The notes beneath the pieces are model-generated. The model was not told the origin of the DNA. It worked only from the letters and a program-made list of their open reading frames with translations, and did no database searches. From contig AP031357.1 of the NCBI GenBank assembly GCA_037833965.1, positions 15,830,001 to 15,894,000 on the forward strand: 64,000 nt of DNA. Reading direction: 5' to 3'. Numbering within the stretch: position 1 is the first letter of the stretch; each line of letters opens with the position of its first letter. Made by a program: the position numbers and the translations under genes. Positions 23,880 to 34,756 of this stretch are shown piece by piece. The stretch is from Marchantia polymorpha subsp. ruderalis. Lineage: Eukaryota > Streptophyta > Marchantiopsida > Marchantiales > Marchantiaceae.

Positions 23880-24130
23880 CAGTCGTCGTTGTGGTCGACA
23901 GGTCGACGTACGCAGTCGCAGTCATCCGCAGTCGGCAACGACAGGTAGACGGACGCGGTCAGAACTGCAAAACGTAATCGTGGTCAAGGCGAACACAATC
24001 GTGGTCGGGGCCGAACGTGGTCGGTGAGTACGTGATCAAGGCAGACGCAGTCGTGATCGGTAGAAATGTGGTCGATTGGCACTCAACCGTGACGGCGACA
24101 ATCGACGGTGGTCACGTACAACGGTAGTCA
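23880..24130. repeat. Degenerate CGTGGTCG-type minisatellite
   Basis: Short variants of GTGGTCG, GCAGTCG and CGTGATC recur densely (for example CGTGGTCAAGG, CGTGGTCGGGG, CGTGGTCGGTG). No fixed period is visible by eye. Confidence 0.55.
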
Positions 24131-24199
24131 CGGGTGATAGACGGTGCAGTAGCGGATGATTGTTACTACGGGCAATGGTACTTGGGGACGACGAACAGT

Positions 24200-24365
24200 A
24201 CAGTTGCTAACCCTCGTCAAGGTAACGTAAAATGTAGACGGGTAACGTATGGACCTTTACGTTACACTTAGCACTATGGTCTACCTTTACCCTTTACCTC
24301 AGGGTAATTGATTTAAAAGGTTTAAAAGTTACCATTACCGTTAGAAGTTAGCGTTACCTTATGTT
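24200..24365. repeat. GGTAAC/TTACC-rich patch (left)
   Basis: Dense GGTAACG, CTTTACC and TTACC motifs in both orientations, including TCTACCTTTACCCT. A similar patch is at 31570-31720. Such motif density is typical of hAT subterminal regions, but no terminal inverted repeat could be fixed. Confidence 0.5.
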
Positions 24366-24369
24366 GGTG

Positions 24370-26562
24370 CTGCATGTGCATGTCCACATTTGGACTAGTC
24401 AATCTTACACTCTTGGCCGTTGACATTCATACTACTCGATTACGTAAAGCCTTACTTTCTCATATATACAAATTGAACTTTGCTGATGCGGACCTGGTGC
24501 ATGTAGCTGCTTTACAGATATGTGACGAACTAATCTACACAATGTGCTGGGAACAGATCAAACTCCTGGTGCCATGCCCCATCTATTTCTTTCCAGTGCT
24601 AGACGTCCTTTGTCACAAGACTTCCAATGGAACCTTCAGAGGCTTCATTAAGCTTGCAGACAACCGTGACAGTGACAAAGACACATCGTCAATGTGCTAT
24701 ATCATTTAACCTGGTTACAGCTATTTGCAGAGCATGAATCTGCATAATTTCATCGCTTACTCTTCTCTACAAGAGCTACTCTTGTTAATATTGTGCCTAC
24801 AATCACTTGTGTTAACTTCATGAGCTTTCAGCTGGAACCTGACTTGGTAAGGACCGACTTCTGTTGGACATATCTGGATCACTCCAACTATAGAATACTT
24901 GCTGTGACTTCAGCAAGCTGTTTTTGCAGGTTATCGATACTTATACGTAAGCAGCTTTGTGGTTTATTCTCAGCGACTCTGTACATTTTTTATGTTGTTC
25001 TGGCTCATGCCATTCGTAGTAACTTTTCTTATCTGATTGCTTGATTAATTCATACATAGAATAGGTCCATTTATCATTCATTCATCCTTTTTATTTGCTG
25101 AAGCTCAGAATAAGCTCAAGTTGTGGACGCACGACGATTTCGCTCTGCGCTGGTTTTTGAGCTTCCTTCATAAGAACTTAAACCACCAAAAGCAGTTCAT
25201 TCCAATACTGCTTTTGAATGAACGTCATCTCCTACAGCTGGAATGAAGAGGAAGTATCAGAGAACTTCCGGACTTCGGGTAGGGATTTTGAAATCCCGAG
25301 ACTAAAACTATTGAGAAGAATAAACAAATTTGAGCGATACTTGAAGGCCCGATCAAGAAGTTTGTGGATCTTGCAAGATTCAGAATTGAGTATTTAAACA
25401 AATTAGCTCTTGGATGTCCACTAGTGAAGATGCACTGATGTTGCATGGATTGATGTAAGTCTGTATGGATTGATTTTTGCATCTGCGGGTGATGCCTTTC
25501 AATACAGCTCCCTTCATATTAAAACTCTTCTAGCGACTCTAGATGAAAATACTTTCCTCTTCGAACAGGATAAAATATCTCTGGATCATGAAGCACAAAT
25601 CCAAAAGAAGGACGATTCAGCTCTCAGTTGTTGTATATCAGCAAAAGAACCGATGTAATTACCGATGAGCTTGACTCATCACGGTTGGACCACGTAATTC
25701 GAACCTAAACTGGCACCTTTTTTCTCCTCCACAGATAATAAGCGCAGTAAAGAACGACATCGAGGAATAGATAATAGACAAAGTCTTACAAACTGAACTC
25801 CCATGATCACGAATATCTTCTGGTACATTCTTCACACTCAATTCATTCATTTTTTTAGCATTGCCATGGTCTAGAAGATCAGTAATTTATTCCTCATTCT
25901 TGTGTGGAACACACTTTACTGTCTAATCTGCGGGAAAACTGAAACAGTCACAATGGATGTTTATCTTACATATATATATCACAAACAGTACTCGCCCATG
26001 CACATGTATGCACTCCTCACATGGCATCTACCTTGGCACATTGCGCTCCCTTGCATTAGAACAAATCAATGGTAAGGGACATTGCAAATGCCGAAGAGAT
26101 GGAAGCCCCCCAAAAAAAACCAACGACTCAGTCAGTTTGCGGCTTTAGGACAAAGCGGCAAAGGACTTCTCTGTCATGCTATATATCTTCGTCGCCTGCT
26201 CATTATCTGCAGATGCACATTTGAAACAGGCACGATGCCTTGTCAACCAGGAGATTTCGAGTTCCTCCTATGACTTAACCAGTAGGAGATTGGAATGGAG
26301 TGCAGAACCTGTTGTCGACAACAACAACTTCTCTGGACCAAAACGCAACAAGCAATTTAGAATACGAATGTTTCAGAACTCATTGGAGACACGCTACAAG
26401 AATACTAGACTATAAATGTTTCAGAACGTAAACAACTGCTTTAATCGGTTGACTCTTCTTTTTCAAACAGCAGGTTTGGGACAATACACTCACAAGTAGG
26501 ACAGATGTACGCACCTTAGACTCGGTCTGTAGTTGAGCGGAGGTTGAGTGAATGTAGTCATG
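24370..26562. other. Several unrecognised open frames, no supported gene
   Basis: Plus-strand stretches look mildly exon-like. 24374-24709 is open for about 111 codons. 25108-25246 encodes NKLKLWTHDDFALRWFLSFL and onward after a CAG that could be an acceptor. 25217-25399 starts with ATG. 26211-26415 follows a TCTGCAG acceptor-like site. They do not join into one model I can defend and match no family I recognise. A short hairpin lies at 25187-25216. Confidence 0.3.
25187..25216. repeat. Short hairpin, 10-bp arms
   Basis: CAAAAGCAGT at 25187-25196 pairs with ACTGCTTTTG at 25207-25216 across a 10-base loop. An overlapping alternative pairs GTTCATT with AATGAAC. Confidence 0.65.
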
Positions 26563-28762
26563 CTAGCAGGCTAAGCTTCCATCACCGAGAGCATAATTTT
26601 TCAACCAGATGCAACAATATGTAATCCATGCCTTTAGGGCGAATCCAAAATCGTGTTCAGAGTACAAAACAAGGTCAGATAATTGAGAATGGAGCATGGC
26701 AATGATGTCATCTTTGAGTATCTCCTCATTCCAGTCGCCTTGCTCCTCCTCAAGGTTTTGGACAATCGATTTCAAAAAATTTTCCTCTCCTTCAGCTAGG
26801 ATAGCTGTGGCCGCCGCTCGATGCACCGACACTTTGAGAATACCTCCATTCATTCACAACCGTAAACACATGACCATGATAAATACCGACGATGGCAAGG
26901 ACTGCCGCATACATGTGAATTCACGACCGGTAGCGCTATATACGCGCTCTGATGGCGTCGACGTTGCCGGAGTTCCCAGATAGTCCATTGCCATCTGGTA
27001 ATGACCCGGCAGCGCATCCTTCCAAGCCGACCACCACGACAAGACATCGATGAAGTCCAAGGCATGGACAACACTGGTCAACAAATACTGATCAACATCA
27101 TCACCCATTCCACTCTCAACTCACTACGGCTGAAACATTGCAGAAAATAGCGAGTTGCATGACGCTTCCGATGGTAGTTCCCGGCTCTAGGTCCTGATGA
27201 TCTCGGCAAAGTAGCGTTGCTGCAGCACATTGCGTACAATTTCAATGACGACCATTAGCTCTGAAGTGTCAGTTGGCTTTGGAATCTGCGGGTTCAAATA
27301 CGCTGCGATGATGGTTGGTTTTTGCACCAGCTTCTGCTCATAAGATTGCAATTTCATCTTCATGAAAATCGCCGTCAGAGCGTTGTGTATCTCTTGCAAT
27401 TTTTGCTCGTTGTCATTGCAATGCTTGATCAATATGGCAATGGACAATGACACAAAGTTGAGTGTTGGCTTGCTGTCCGCCGCAAGACTTTCCATGACTT
27501 GGCGTGGTGCACAAAGAAAATTTGACACACTGGCAATTACTTTACACTCCGAATCTTTAAAAGCACAATGGCTTATGTCATCCTTGTATTGATCCATGTG
27601 TCTACGACAAAGCGCTTGCGAAAAGCATCGTCACACATTTGATGTGTCGAGTTTCATCTTGTCGGCAAGTCTACATGCGTCGGCTCTGTGCTACTAAGAC
27701 CAGAACGCAAGGCCTCAATTCGATACTGTTGCCGAATGACTTTGCTACGACGCATCTTCACCAAGCCGTCTCGTAGCTGCTCGGTGGATTGGCGAATGAG
27801 CTTCAAAGCTTGCAACACCGCAAGTTGGACAAAGTGGTCGGCGCACCTAACATGATTGCACTTGCGCACTTGCTCGTATCCCACAAAGATGTTCACGAGC
27901 TTGAAGAGTCGCACAACTGCATTTGTTACGTTTGTTCCATTATTGCTGGTGACGTTCAAAATGCGCGTGACTACATCTCAGCCATGCGCTTCAAGTATTC
28001 AAATAAGTCTGTCCCAACGCGCACACCGACACCCGCCCCACACTTAACATCCAAGATTGTCAACAAAATGATCTTGGTCTTCATCGTGACGACATTCACC
28101 CAATGAGCGGTGACAACGTAAAAGCCTTTCAGATTTTGATTAGACAAGCCGTCAAGATTTAACGAGATAGCGACAGTCTGATTGCAAAGAAATGCCGCAA
28201 GAGCTGGTTTGAATACACGATGTAGCTCAAAAATGCGTCGGAGTATAGTGCGAGTTGACAGTGGCTCATAACCGTGCGTCAGTGCGACAACAAATTTTTT
28301 GAAGCGCTCGCTGCCAGCAGCACGAAGTGTGACTCCACCTTGCACGACGCAATCGACGACGATGTTCTTAAACTCTTCAAGGGTGAGTGTCAAAAACCTC
28401 GGCTTGCGAACACAGCTCAACGTCGCTTGAAGCAACAGATTGCCTGATGATGTGGACGAGTCGTTGTCATTATCCGTGATGTCGTGCAAGCGCAGATGCG
28501 ACTTCCATCCCGATGCCTTGGTTTTGTGGAAGAATCACTTGCAACATATTGTACATTGTTGTTGCTATCGATGTAGTATGGGGTCGCCTGCCTTCCAGTC
28601 TCTGGTATAAGCCCAAGAAGAGGATTGTTGTGTTCGTTTCCGCTTTGAGTTGACAACATGCTGAGCATTGTTATTGCAAGGCACATTCGTAGGAAGAGAT
28701 TCGTCATTGCAGAGGCTGTCTTGCACTGCAGAGTAGTTGATTGTCAGTTGACTGGAGTCCAT
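26563..28762 (-). pseudogene. Decayed hAT-superfamily transposase with BED zinc finger
   Basis: hAT transposases cut and paste DNA with an RNase H-like fold. Fragments appear in the expected order on the minus strand. A BED finger near 28610-28484 (CTIC ... HLRLH) is crossed by two in-frame stops. An RNase H-like part follows at 28489-27971 (LDGLSNQNLKGFYVVTAHWV). After a frameshift, 27959-27654 has TSNNGTN and the CxxH motif in RCADHFVQL. The all-helical part is at 27597-27187. The C-terminal dimerisation signature is at 27108-26854 (WWSAWKD ... PATSTPSERVYS). At least three frame changes and several stops make it non-functional, and TSNNGTN has Asn where TDNA-type motifs have Asp. Element ends were not found. 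Confidence 0.85.
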
Positions 28763-29792
28763 AATCCGCTGGATCTTTTTAAACTGTGTTTCACTAGGAA
28801 CACAGTTTATCTTTCTTTGATGTTTTATGGCCTGGAAAAGTTTCTTTCTGCATTAATTCAAGCACTTTATCAACGCGAGGTAAAGCGTGGTATGTCTACG
28901 AGTTAATGATATAATTAATCATGAGAACGATACTATATGTCCTGCATGTAGACTGCACTGTACGGTACAGTACTTACCTAACTCTTCGTTTGTTCTGTCC
29001 TGAAAAATTATCTGTCTAGGCTCTGCAAGAAGACACGATAGTAAGTGTAAGTTTTGAAAAGTAAGGAGCTAACGGAACAACGAGACAATATCATAGCCAT
29101 TTGGTTGACTGCTGCACACTTTGACCGAAGCAATTCTATTGGAAGCTTTTGAAAAGTTGAAAAGTTGACAACAATCGTTGTGTCACTGCTTCCGCTTCAT
29201 AGTGAATAAGATTCATAATGAATAAGATTGTCGACAACACCCAAGACTTTTTACAGAAAGAAAAAAGTTCACGAATGTTTTTGGTGAGACCAACTGTGCT
29301 CCATTTCGCAGCCTACAATGCACATACTCAACCAATACACATGATCATCTACTAAACAAACAAGCCTGTAGCAAGCCCTTGTCTCATTTAGACACAACAT
29401 GATCAGAATAGCTAAGCACTACACACCTCCTACTTGCAATATAGTCCTTCACAGTTCGAGACGTAAAGCATCTCATGTTTCACCCGCATCCTCTAAAATA
29501 AAGGCAGCTGATCTATGTCCTCAAAAAGATTTCACATACTCAAAGAGAACACTAAAATACGAGAGACACAAACACAAGTGAGAAAAGAAATCTGAAGGTT
29601 TTGTCTCGAACACAAATCCAAGTAAGTATTACTGACAAGAACTTCAGGCTCAACATTTTGGGCTAAAAAAGGGACGAGTGGAAATAACACTAAGGACACA
29701 AAGGTAACACAAAATCCTAGACGTAAAGAGCAACTGTAATGATACATAATGGATGAATGATAATGTGATAAAGATGAAAATAAAAAACGTAC
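28763..29792. other. Intergenic DNA between hAT remnant and MSH6 exon
   Basis: No recognised gene. It may include the 5' end of the hAT element and intron-derived DNA downstream of the MSH6 exon, but no next MSH6 exon could be found on the minus strand. Confidence 0.4.
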
Positions 29793-29867
29793 TTTCATGT
29801 ACTGCAGATCCAGTACTTGAAGTCCGATGTGGGCATCCATTTCAAACATTTCGTAGAACTTCCCCAC
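29793..29867 (-). pseudogene. MSH6: Orphan exon of mismatch-repair protein MSH6
   Basis: A 75-bp exon translates in 25 codons to VGKFYEMFEMDAHIGLQVLD then LQYMK, the start of the MutS mismatch-binding domain of MSH6 (family form: MGKFYELFEMDAHIGAKELD). It includes the conserved Phe-x-Glu region used for mismatch contact. Splice signals are intact on both sides: CTGCAG before it and GTACGT after it, both phase 0. I see no neighbouring MSH6 exon within several kilobases on the minus strand, and no poly-A tail. It is best read as a copied genomic fragment, with intron DNA, of an MSH6 gene located elsewhere, or as the last relic of one. Confidence 0.85.
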
Positions 29868-31301
29868 CTGCAGGAAGAAACTTGTTCAAACTCATCTTCG
29901 TATGCAGCATTTATTAAATTTCCTGCTAAATACTTTCACTGAGCCTCGTCAAGGCTCCAAGCTGGAAACAATACACCGAAAGACTTTCGTACAATTATAC
30001 TCCGATCCACACGAATAGCTCGAGTAGGAGAAAGATCTGAAGAGCAGTAACCTTTCTTTAAACTTGTTGGGATATTGCCAAAATTACGTGGAGAAGTCAA
30101 ATGCCAAATCACCTGCGTCCTAGAACTCTCTTGAATACACTGATATGTTCTTACCAAAACCTCCACACTTCAAAACCCCTTCCTCTGAGTTCCTACTTGC
30201 ATGAGTTCTAGTTATACTATCCACACCGGAACAACACTATGAGGAGAGACTTGAGCAAATCTTCAGAATGGCCTTAGCATTGTCTGATGGTGAAATGTGC
30301 CTCTTATAATCCTCAACGACCAAGAAAGACCTACTAAACTTTGGTTGAAACAGGTGCTGGAATTTGCGAGTGCAACAATATTTCCTTGAAGTTGATTTAC
30401 GGAAGATGAAACAAGAGACGTTTGCATTTGAGAGACTGGTAATTAAGAGTCACTCACATAAAGTGATGACACAACAAGGACGCAAGCAACATATCGATAT
30501 CTATTTAGCCAGGCTAGAGCTCGAATCCGATACCTTCAAGCACTCTCTTCATGAGTCCTTGCCTAAGGACGCGCCTAGAGTTCAAGTTGCGAATGCAATC
30601 ATACTTTTCAATCACAAATCTGGGACGTGGAACTCTTTTGCGACTTGCACATTGGATGGCAAGGAGAAAATCATTCATGCTCATCAATATGATGGAATGA
30701 AGCTTTATCTTTTCCTAACATAAAACAGAAACTGTTCCGTACCACCGCTCTGCAGGTGGAATCCACAGTGATCATGTACGTCAATAGCCTTGATCCAAAG
30801 CTCGAAGCAGCCGCACTTTGCCATTGTTACCGGGCCTCTAAATCCGTCAGGTGGATGAATTAGTACACAACTTCCTATTTGATGCCACGAAACTTTGAAC
30901 TGATCTTATTTTATGAGAAAAAATCCCACACCACAAAAGATTTTCCCTCTTTCCGAGTACTCTCTTATATTTGTATTCTCCGCTCTAATAACTCATAATT
31001 TAAGACTAGCATCATTCAGCCTAGGGTCAGGGATTATGATCTTCAGGCCATGACAGACACACGTTTATGAGTACGATTGATTCAAGAACTGACATCGGAT
31101 CTACGTCAGACGTTGCAAAGCTTGAAACAAATTGGACAGCAAATAAAAGCTCAATAGCTAAAGTTACCTTGAATATTAGAAACTTATCCATATGCTTAGA
31201 CTTGAACTCCCACCATTGTAGCTATGACAACGATTATTCCGTAATCAGGTTCAACATGTTTTCAGAACGGCATCATTTAGGGTGGGTGATGCCGTTTAGG
31301 G
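29868..31301. other. Intergenic DNA with an unrecognised 105-codon ORF
   Basis: A plus-strand frame with ATG at 30406 and stop at 30723 encodes a hydrophilic 105-aa product (MKQETFAFERLVIKSHSHKV...), family unknown. Its flanks carry stops in all frames. No other gene was seen. It could be relict retroelement DNA, as it lies just upstream of the Copia remnant. Confidence 0.35.
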
Positions 31302-31345
31302 TGTGGTTCCACTGCGCTTTTTATTTGAAGCGCAGTGGAACCACA
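31302..31345. repeat. Perfect 18-bp foldback palindrome
   Basis: TGTGGTTCCACTGCGCTT at 31302-31319 is the exact reverse complement of 31328-31345. The loop is 8 bases (TTTATTTG). The GC-rich arms stand out from the AT-rich background. Confidence 0.92.
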
Positions 31346-31569
31346 TATTACACAGATGAATAAATGATGCGAATGGTTGAAAACGAGTTTGCTGGATTTG
31401 ATTTTCAGTTGAAATAGGACAAAGATGAGCACTTAGCCTCCGAAAAGTTCCTTTGTGAAATCCTAGGGCAAGTAGACCGTAATTCTGTCAGTGTTCATGT
31501 TTGTGATTTTTGCTTTTCGCGGGGTACAAGATTCTTCCAAGAGAATATGCAGAAGAATGTTCACATTTT

Positions 31570-31720
31570 TTTTTTGCGGGTTACCTAGTAATTACCCGGT
31601 AATCCGCGAGTCTCTACCTTTACCCTACCTTTACATTATCATAAAGCTAGACGTATTACCTTTACCCTTACCTTTTACACTTTTACTTGGTAACCCTAAA
31701 GGGTTACCTTACCTTGCCGA
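31570..31720. repeat. GGTAAC/TTACC-rich patch (right)
   Basis: Dense GGTTACC, TTACCC and CTTTACC motifs, including TCTACCTTTACCCT shared with 24280. Sequence just to the right repeats GCGGATGA and ACGGTAGTCAC, which also occur left of the 24.2-kb patch. Confidence 0.5.
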
Positions 31721-32002
31721 AACTTAACAGTTGCGGATGACGGTAGTCACAAACAACGGTGTGTTGGAGGCGACAGTTGAGCACAGGCTAATCGAGTGGA
31801 AATATTTTATTCATCCATGGGAATATTCCGTTCATACATATCTTGTTTTAATCACTCTCTGTCAAAATATAGGCGAATTGAATATCGTTGGAAAGCTCTT
31901 GATGCGACTACTTCACATTGACACTTTTGAGAAGCTAAAAGTGCCACTGAAGGACAAAATTGACGGGAAACATATGTTGTTTATGGTTTTTGCCAAACTG
32001 AG

Positions 32003-32442
32003 ATGACATCGAGACAAGTTGAAGGATCAAGGTACAACATACTTTCTCTTTATTGCCGAGGTGAAAACCTACTTTGGGAACAGGAGGTAAAAGGCAAGCT
32101 GAGATGTATGAGTCTAGCTAATGTGCTCAGAGAGAAACTTATGCACATTAGCAACATTGACAAGGAGGGATTCACAAGGGCAAGCAGTCTATATAGTGAT
32201 GGGCCGTCTAGATCATTCGGTTATGAACCAAGTTGAGAAGTATTCTAAGGTTACATAACTTTTTGATGACCTACAGCGACGGTTTCATAAGAAGAAACTA
32301 TCACACGTGATGAACGCCTACATGAAGTTAGTGAACTTAAGGATGAGGCATGTATCGAGGATTCAGTATCACATTCACACCTACGGAAATTTGTTGGTAG
32401 ATCTTCAGAGTATGGAAGAGGAGGTTTGTGACGTAAAGAAAG
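32003..32442 (+). pseudogene. Copia gag fragment, 5' part
   Basis: Broken frames with the Copia gag pattern: an N-terminal segment with ENLLWEQEVKGKL, then LFDDLQRRFHKKKLSHVMNA and an MRHVSRIQYHIHTYGNLL-like segment. The reading frame is cut at 32443 by the Gypsy element and appears to resume after 38493. Confidence 0.6.
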
Positions 32443-32447
32443 CTATG
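32443..32447. repeat. Target site duplication CTATG (left copy)
   Basis: CTATG directly before the 5' LTR is repeated directly after the 3' LTR at 38489-38493. Five bases is the expected duplication for an LTR-element integrase. Confidence 0.95.
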
Positions 32448-32866
32448 TGTAACCATCTTTAGTTAGTTAGAACTAAAGTAGAGATTACTCTTAATATTGA
32501 TGTAGATACTTTAGTGTGCACTAATCATAGCTGCCACGTCAGCGATCAGCGCACTTGGTAGGTACAGAGTGGATGTGTTAGTTGACAGTGCCACGTCAGC
32601 AATCCGTGTGCTTGTAGGTAAGGATTGAGTGTGTTAGTTAGTGTGTTAGTTGGGTGCGCCACGTCAGCGATCCGTGTGCTTGTTAGGGTTATCCGCCACG
32701 TCATCTATCCACTAGGAGTGGGATGGATGGGGGGGTTAGATCTTATCACCTTGTACTTGTTGGTGAGAGCTATATAAGGAAGAGGAGAACCATTGTTGGT
32801 ATCTCTCATCTTCAAAGTTTACGTTTCTATCTTCGAGTGAACTTCTCTCTAAACCCTAGTGTTACA
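32448..32866 (+). repeat. 5' LTR of the Gypsy element (419 bp)
   Basis: Starts TGTAACCATC and ends GTGTTACA. It contains four GCCACGTCA boxes, a TATATAA box and the 12-bp GTGTGTTAGTTA-type duplication missing from the 3' LTR. Confidence 0.95.
32533..32777 (+). promoter_or_regulatory. LTR promoter: four ACGT boxes and a TATA box
   Basis: GCCACGTCAGC occurs at 32533-32543, 32590-32600 and 32658-32668, and GCCACGTCA at 32695-32703. The reverse complement TGACGTGGC is a classic bZIP C/G-hybrid box. TATATAA follows at 32771-32777. The same layout is in the 3' LTR (38166, 38223, 38279, 38316). Binding by bZIP factors is inferred from the motif. Confidence 0.7.
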
Positions 32867-32867
32867 A

Positions 32868-32879
32868 TGGTATCAGAGC
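32868..32879 (+). other. Gypsy primer binding site
   Basis: TGGTATCAGAGC, complementary to the 3' end of plant initiator Met tRNA, one base after the 5' LTR. Confidence 0.95.
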
Positions 32880-33521
32880 GACCTTGCTCTTTCCTTGAGT
32901 GTGGATTACCCCTCATTAAATAACAAGTGAGTGATGATGGAGTGTAGTCTTGAGAGTGTATAGAGGCTGGCAGAGGTCATTCATCTGCATGTAGAGAGAG
33001 TTGGAAGGGGAAAATTGTGTTTTTGTAGATATGGACGGGATTGACAGGAATCCAGTACCGCACTGGCCAATTCCTAACCTATTCGATATTCACTTTCGTT
33101 GCATGGAGAAACATCATTTTCGGATGTACCTTGTGGCTTGTTGGGGTGCAGATTTTATGACTAGAGTGATGTAGTCAAGAGTGTCACTGATTCTTCCAAT
33201 AGTTACTTATGGAGAGACTTGGGATTGTACTATATACATTTTATACTGATTGTTTCATGGATTTGAATCGCGAACCACCTGTCCCGGTTTGATTCAGCAC
33301 TTATGTAGAGATTAGAACATTATATAGACAGAAGAGGATATGGAGAGATTTTCTTGTGATGAATTATGGAGAGGAGTACTATAGAGCTGTGATAGAGTCA
33401 CCTGCACCTTTTGTGACTCCTTTGTTGAGAGGTCACATAGTGATTATACTCACTTTGTATTAGAGGGAGTGTGAGAAAGCATGGGGACATCAATTGATAT
33501 GGTGAGGTTCTCAATGCAATC

Positions 33522-34643
33522 ATGGCGGAGATGAAGGAGTTGAGAAAAGCGATAGTAGATGGACATACCAAGCAGCAAGCCATGAAAGATAAAATCTTCG
33601 CATTGGAGAGTGAGAAAGTAGAGAGAGTGAGAGTTGGAGAGATGGAAGTTGAACCTCAAGTTCAAGCTTCCCAAGTTCAGCCAGAACCAACTCCTATTGA
33701 TGCAGCAGAAGCAAATAGGAGACGTCTTCAAGAGATTGAAGATCAAGCAAATCTTTTGCTTCAAATGGGAAAATCCTGTAAGGTGGAAACTTACAAAGGG
33801 AGTAGAGCAATGAAAGTGTTAGAGGGATGGATTATGAGGATGAATATTCATTTATCCCATTTTCATGTTTTTGATTATATTGCAGGAATGTTCATGAGAT
33901 CTTATCTTACGGATAAGGCTCTCACATGGTACACAACATGGGAGGAAATGCTTTCAGAACGAGGTGCTACCATTTCGTGGAGTGAAATGGATGAAGTACT
34001 TCTGCAAAATTTTCGAGCGGTGGATTTTCTTCAAACTGCAAGAATGAAGTTGTGGGATCTGAAGCAGAAAGGAGGTATTCATGAGTACATTGAAGAATTT
34101 TGTGATCTTCAAGTATCTATCATGGATATGAGTGGAGCTGAAGCCTTGGACGTGTTCAAACGAGGCTTGAAGGATCAAATTCGAAAGGAGGTGATGGTAA
34201 GCAATCCATCTACTGTGAATGAAGCAATCGCAATTGCTCAACAAATTTCGGGTGCTTTTGGTGTCACACACGGTGAACCAGTGAGCAATTTTTGAGATCC
34301 ATCTGGTCCAACACCGATGGAGTTGGGAAACCTTCGACGTAGAGAAGGTTTTGCACCAACAAGAGGACCACCACCAAGATTTGGAGGTGAGATTAGGCGA
34401 CCAGGAGTTCCAAATTTGCAAGAAGGTTATGCAAATAATGAAATGGTTCGAGGAAGAGCTGGAGTTCGTGACAATCGCCAATGCTATGCATGTGGACGAA
34501 TGGGTCACATAGCCAAGTTTTGTCGAGTTCGGCCGACACAACAAGAAGGACGGCCCATGCAGCGACGTCCGTTCAACAATATGGAGGAGATAGAGTATGA
34601 AGAGGTGGAGGAAGCAGTTTCGGGAAACGAAGATCACCAGTAA
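33522..34643 (+). pseudogene. Gypsy gag, interrupted by one in-frame stop
   Basis: Encodes the capsid precursor. The capsid-type helical region includes the WYTTWEEML and FCDLQVSIMDM segments. A CCHC zinc knuckle, C-x2-C-x4-H-x4-C (CYACGRMGHIAKFC), is near 34480-34521. A TGA at 34293-34295 interrupts the frame, which then continues without shift to the stop at 34641. The stop is consistent with a CGA-to-TGA change. Only a truncated capsid lacking the zinc knuckle could be made without readthrough. Confidence 0.9.
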
Positions 34644-34756
34644 TCTTGCCTCGCAGCCTTACTGGTTTTACAAAGCGAAGAAAAGTCGAGGTTGGAAGAA
34701 GGCAATGGTTGGGAGCTCATGGAAGGGGTAAGAAGCAAGCTCAACTCATTGTCAAT

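Noticed and set aside
27789-28106. Plus-strand frames over the hAT remnant
   Set aside because: Shadows of the minus-strand transposase, which carries the family motifs.
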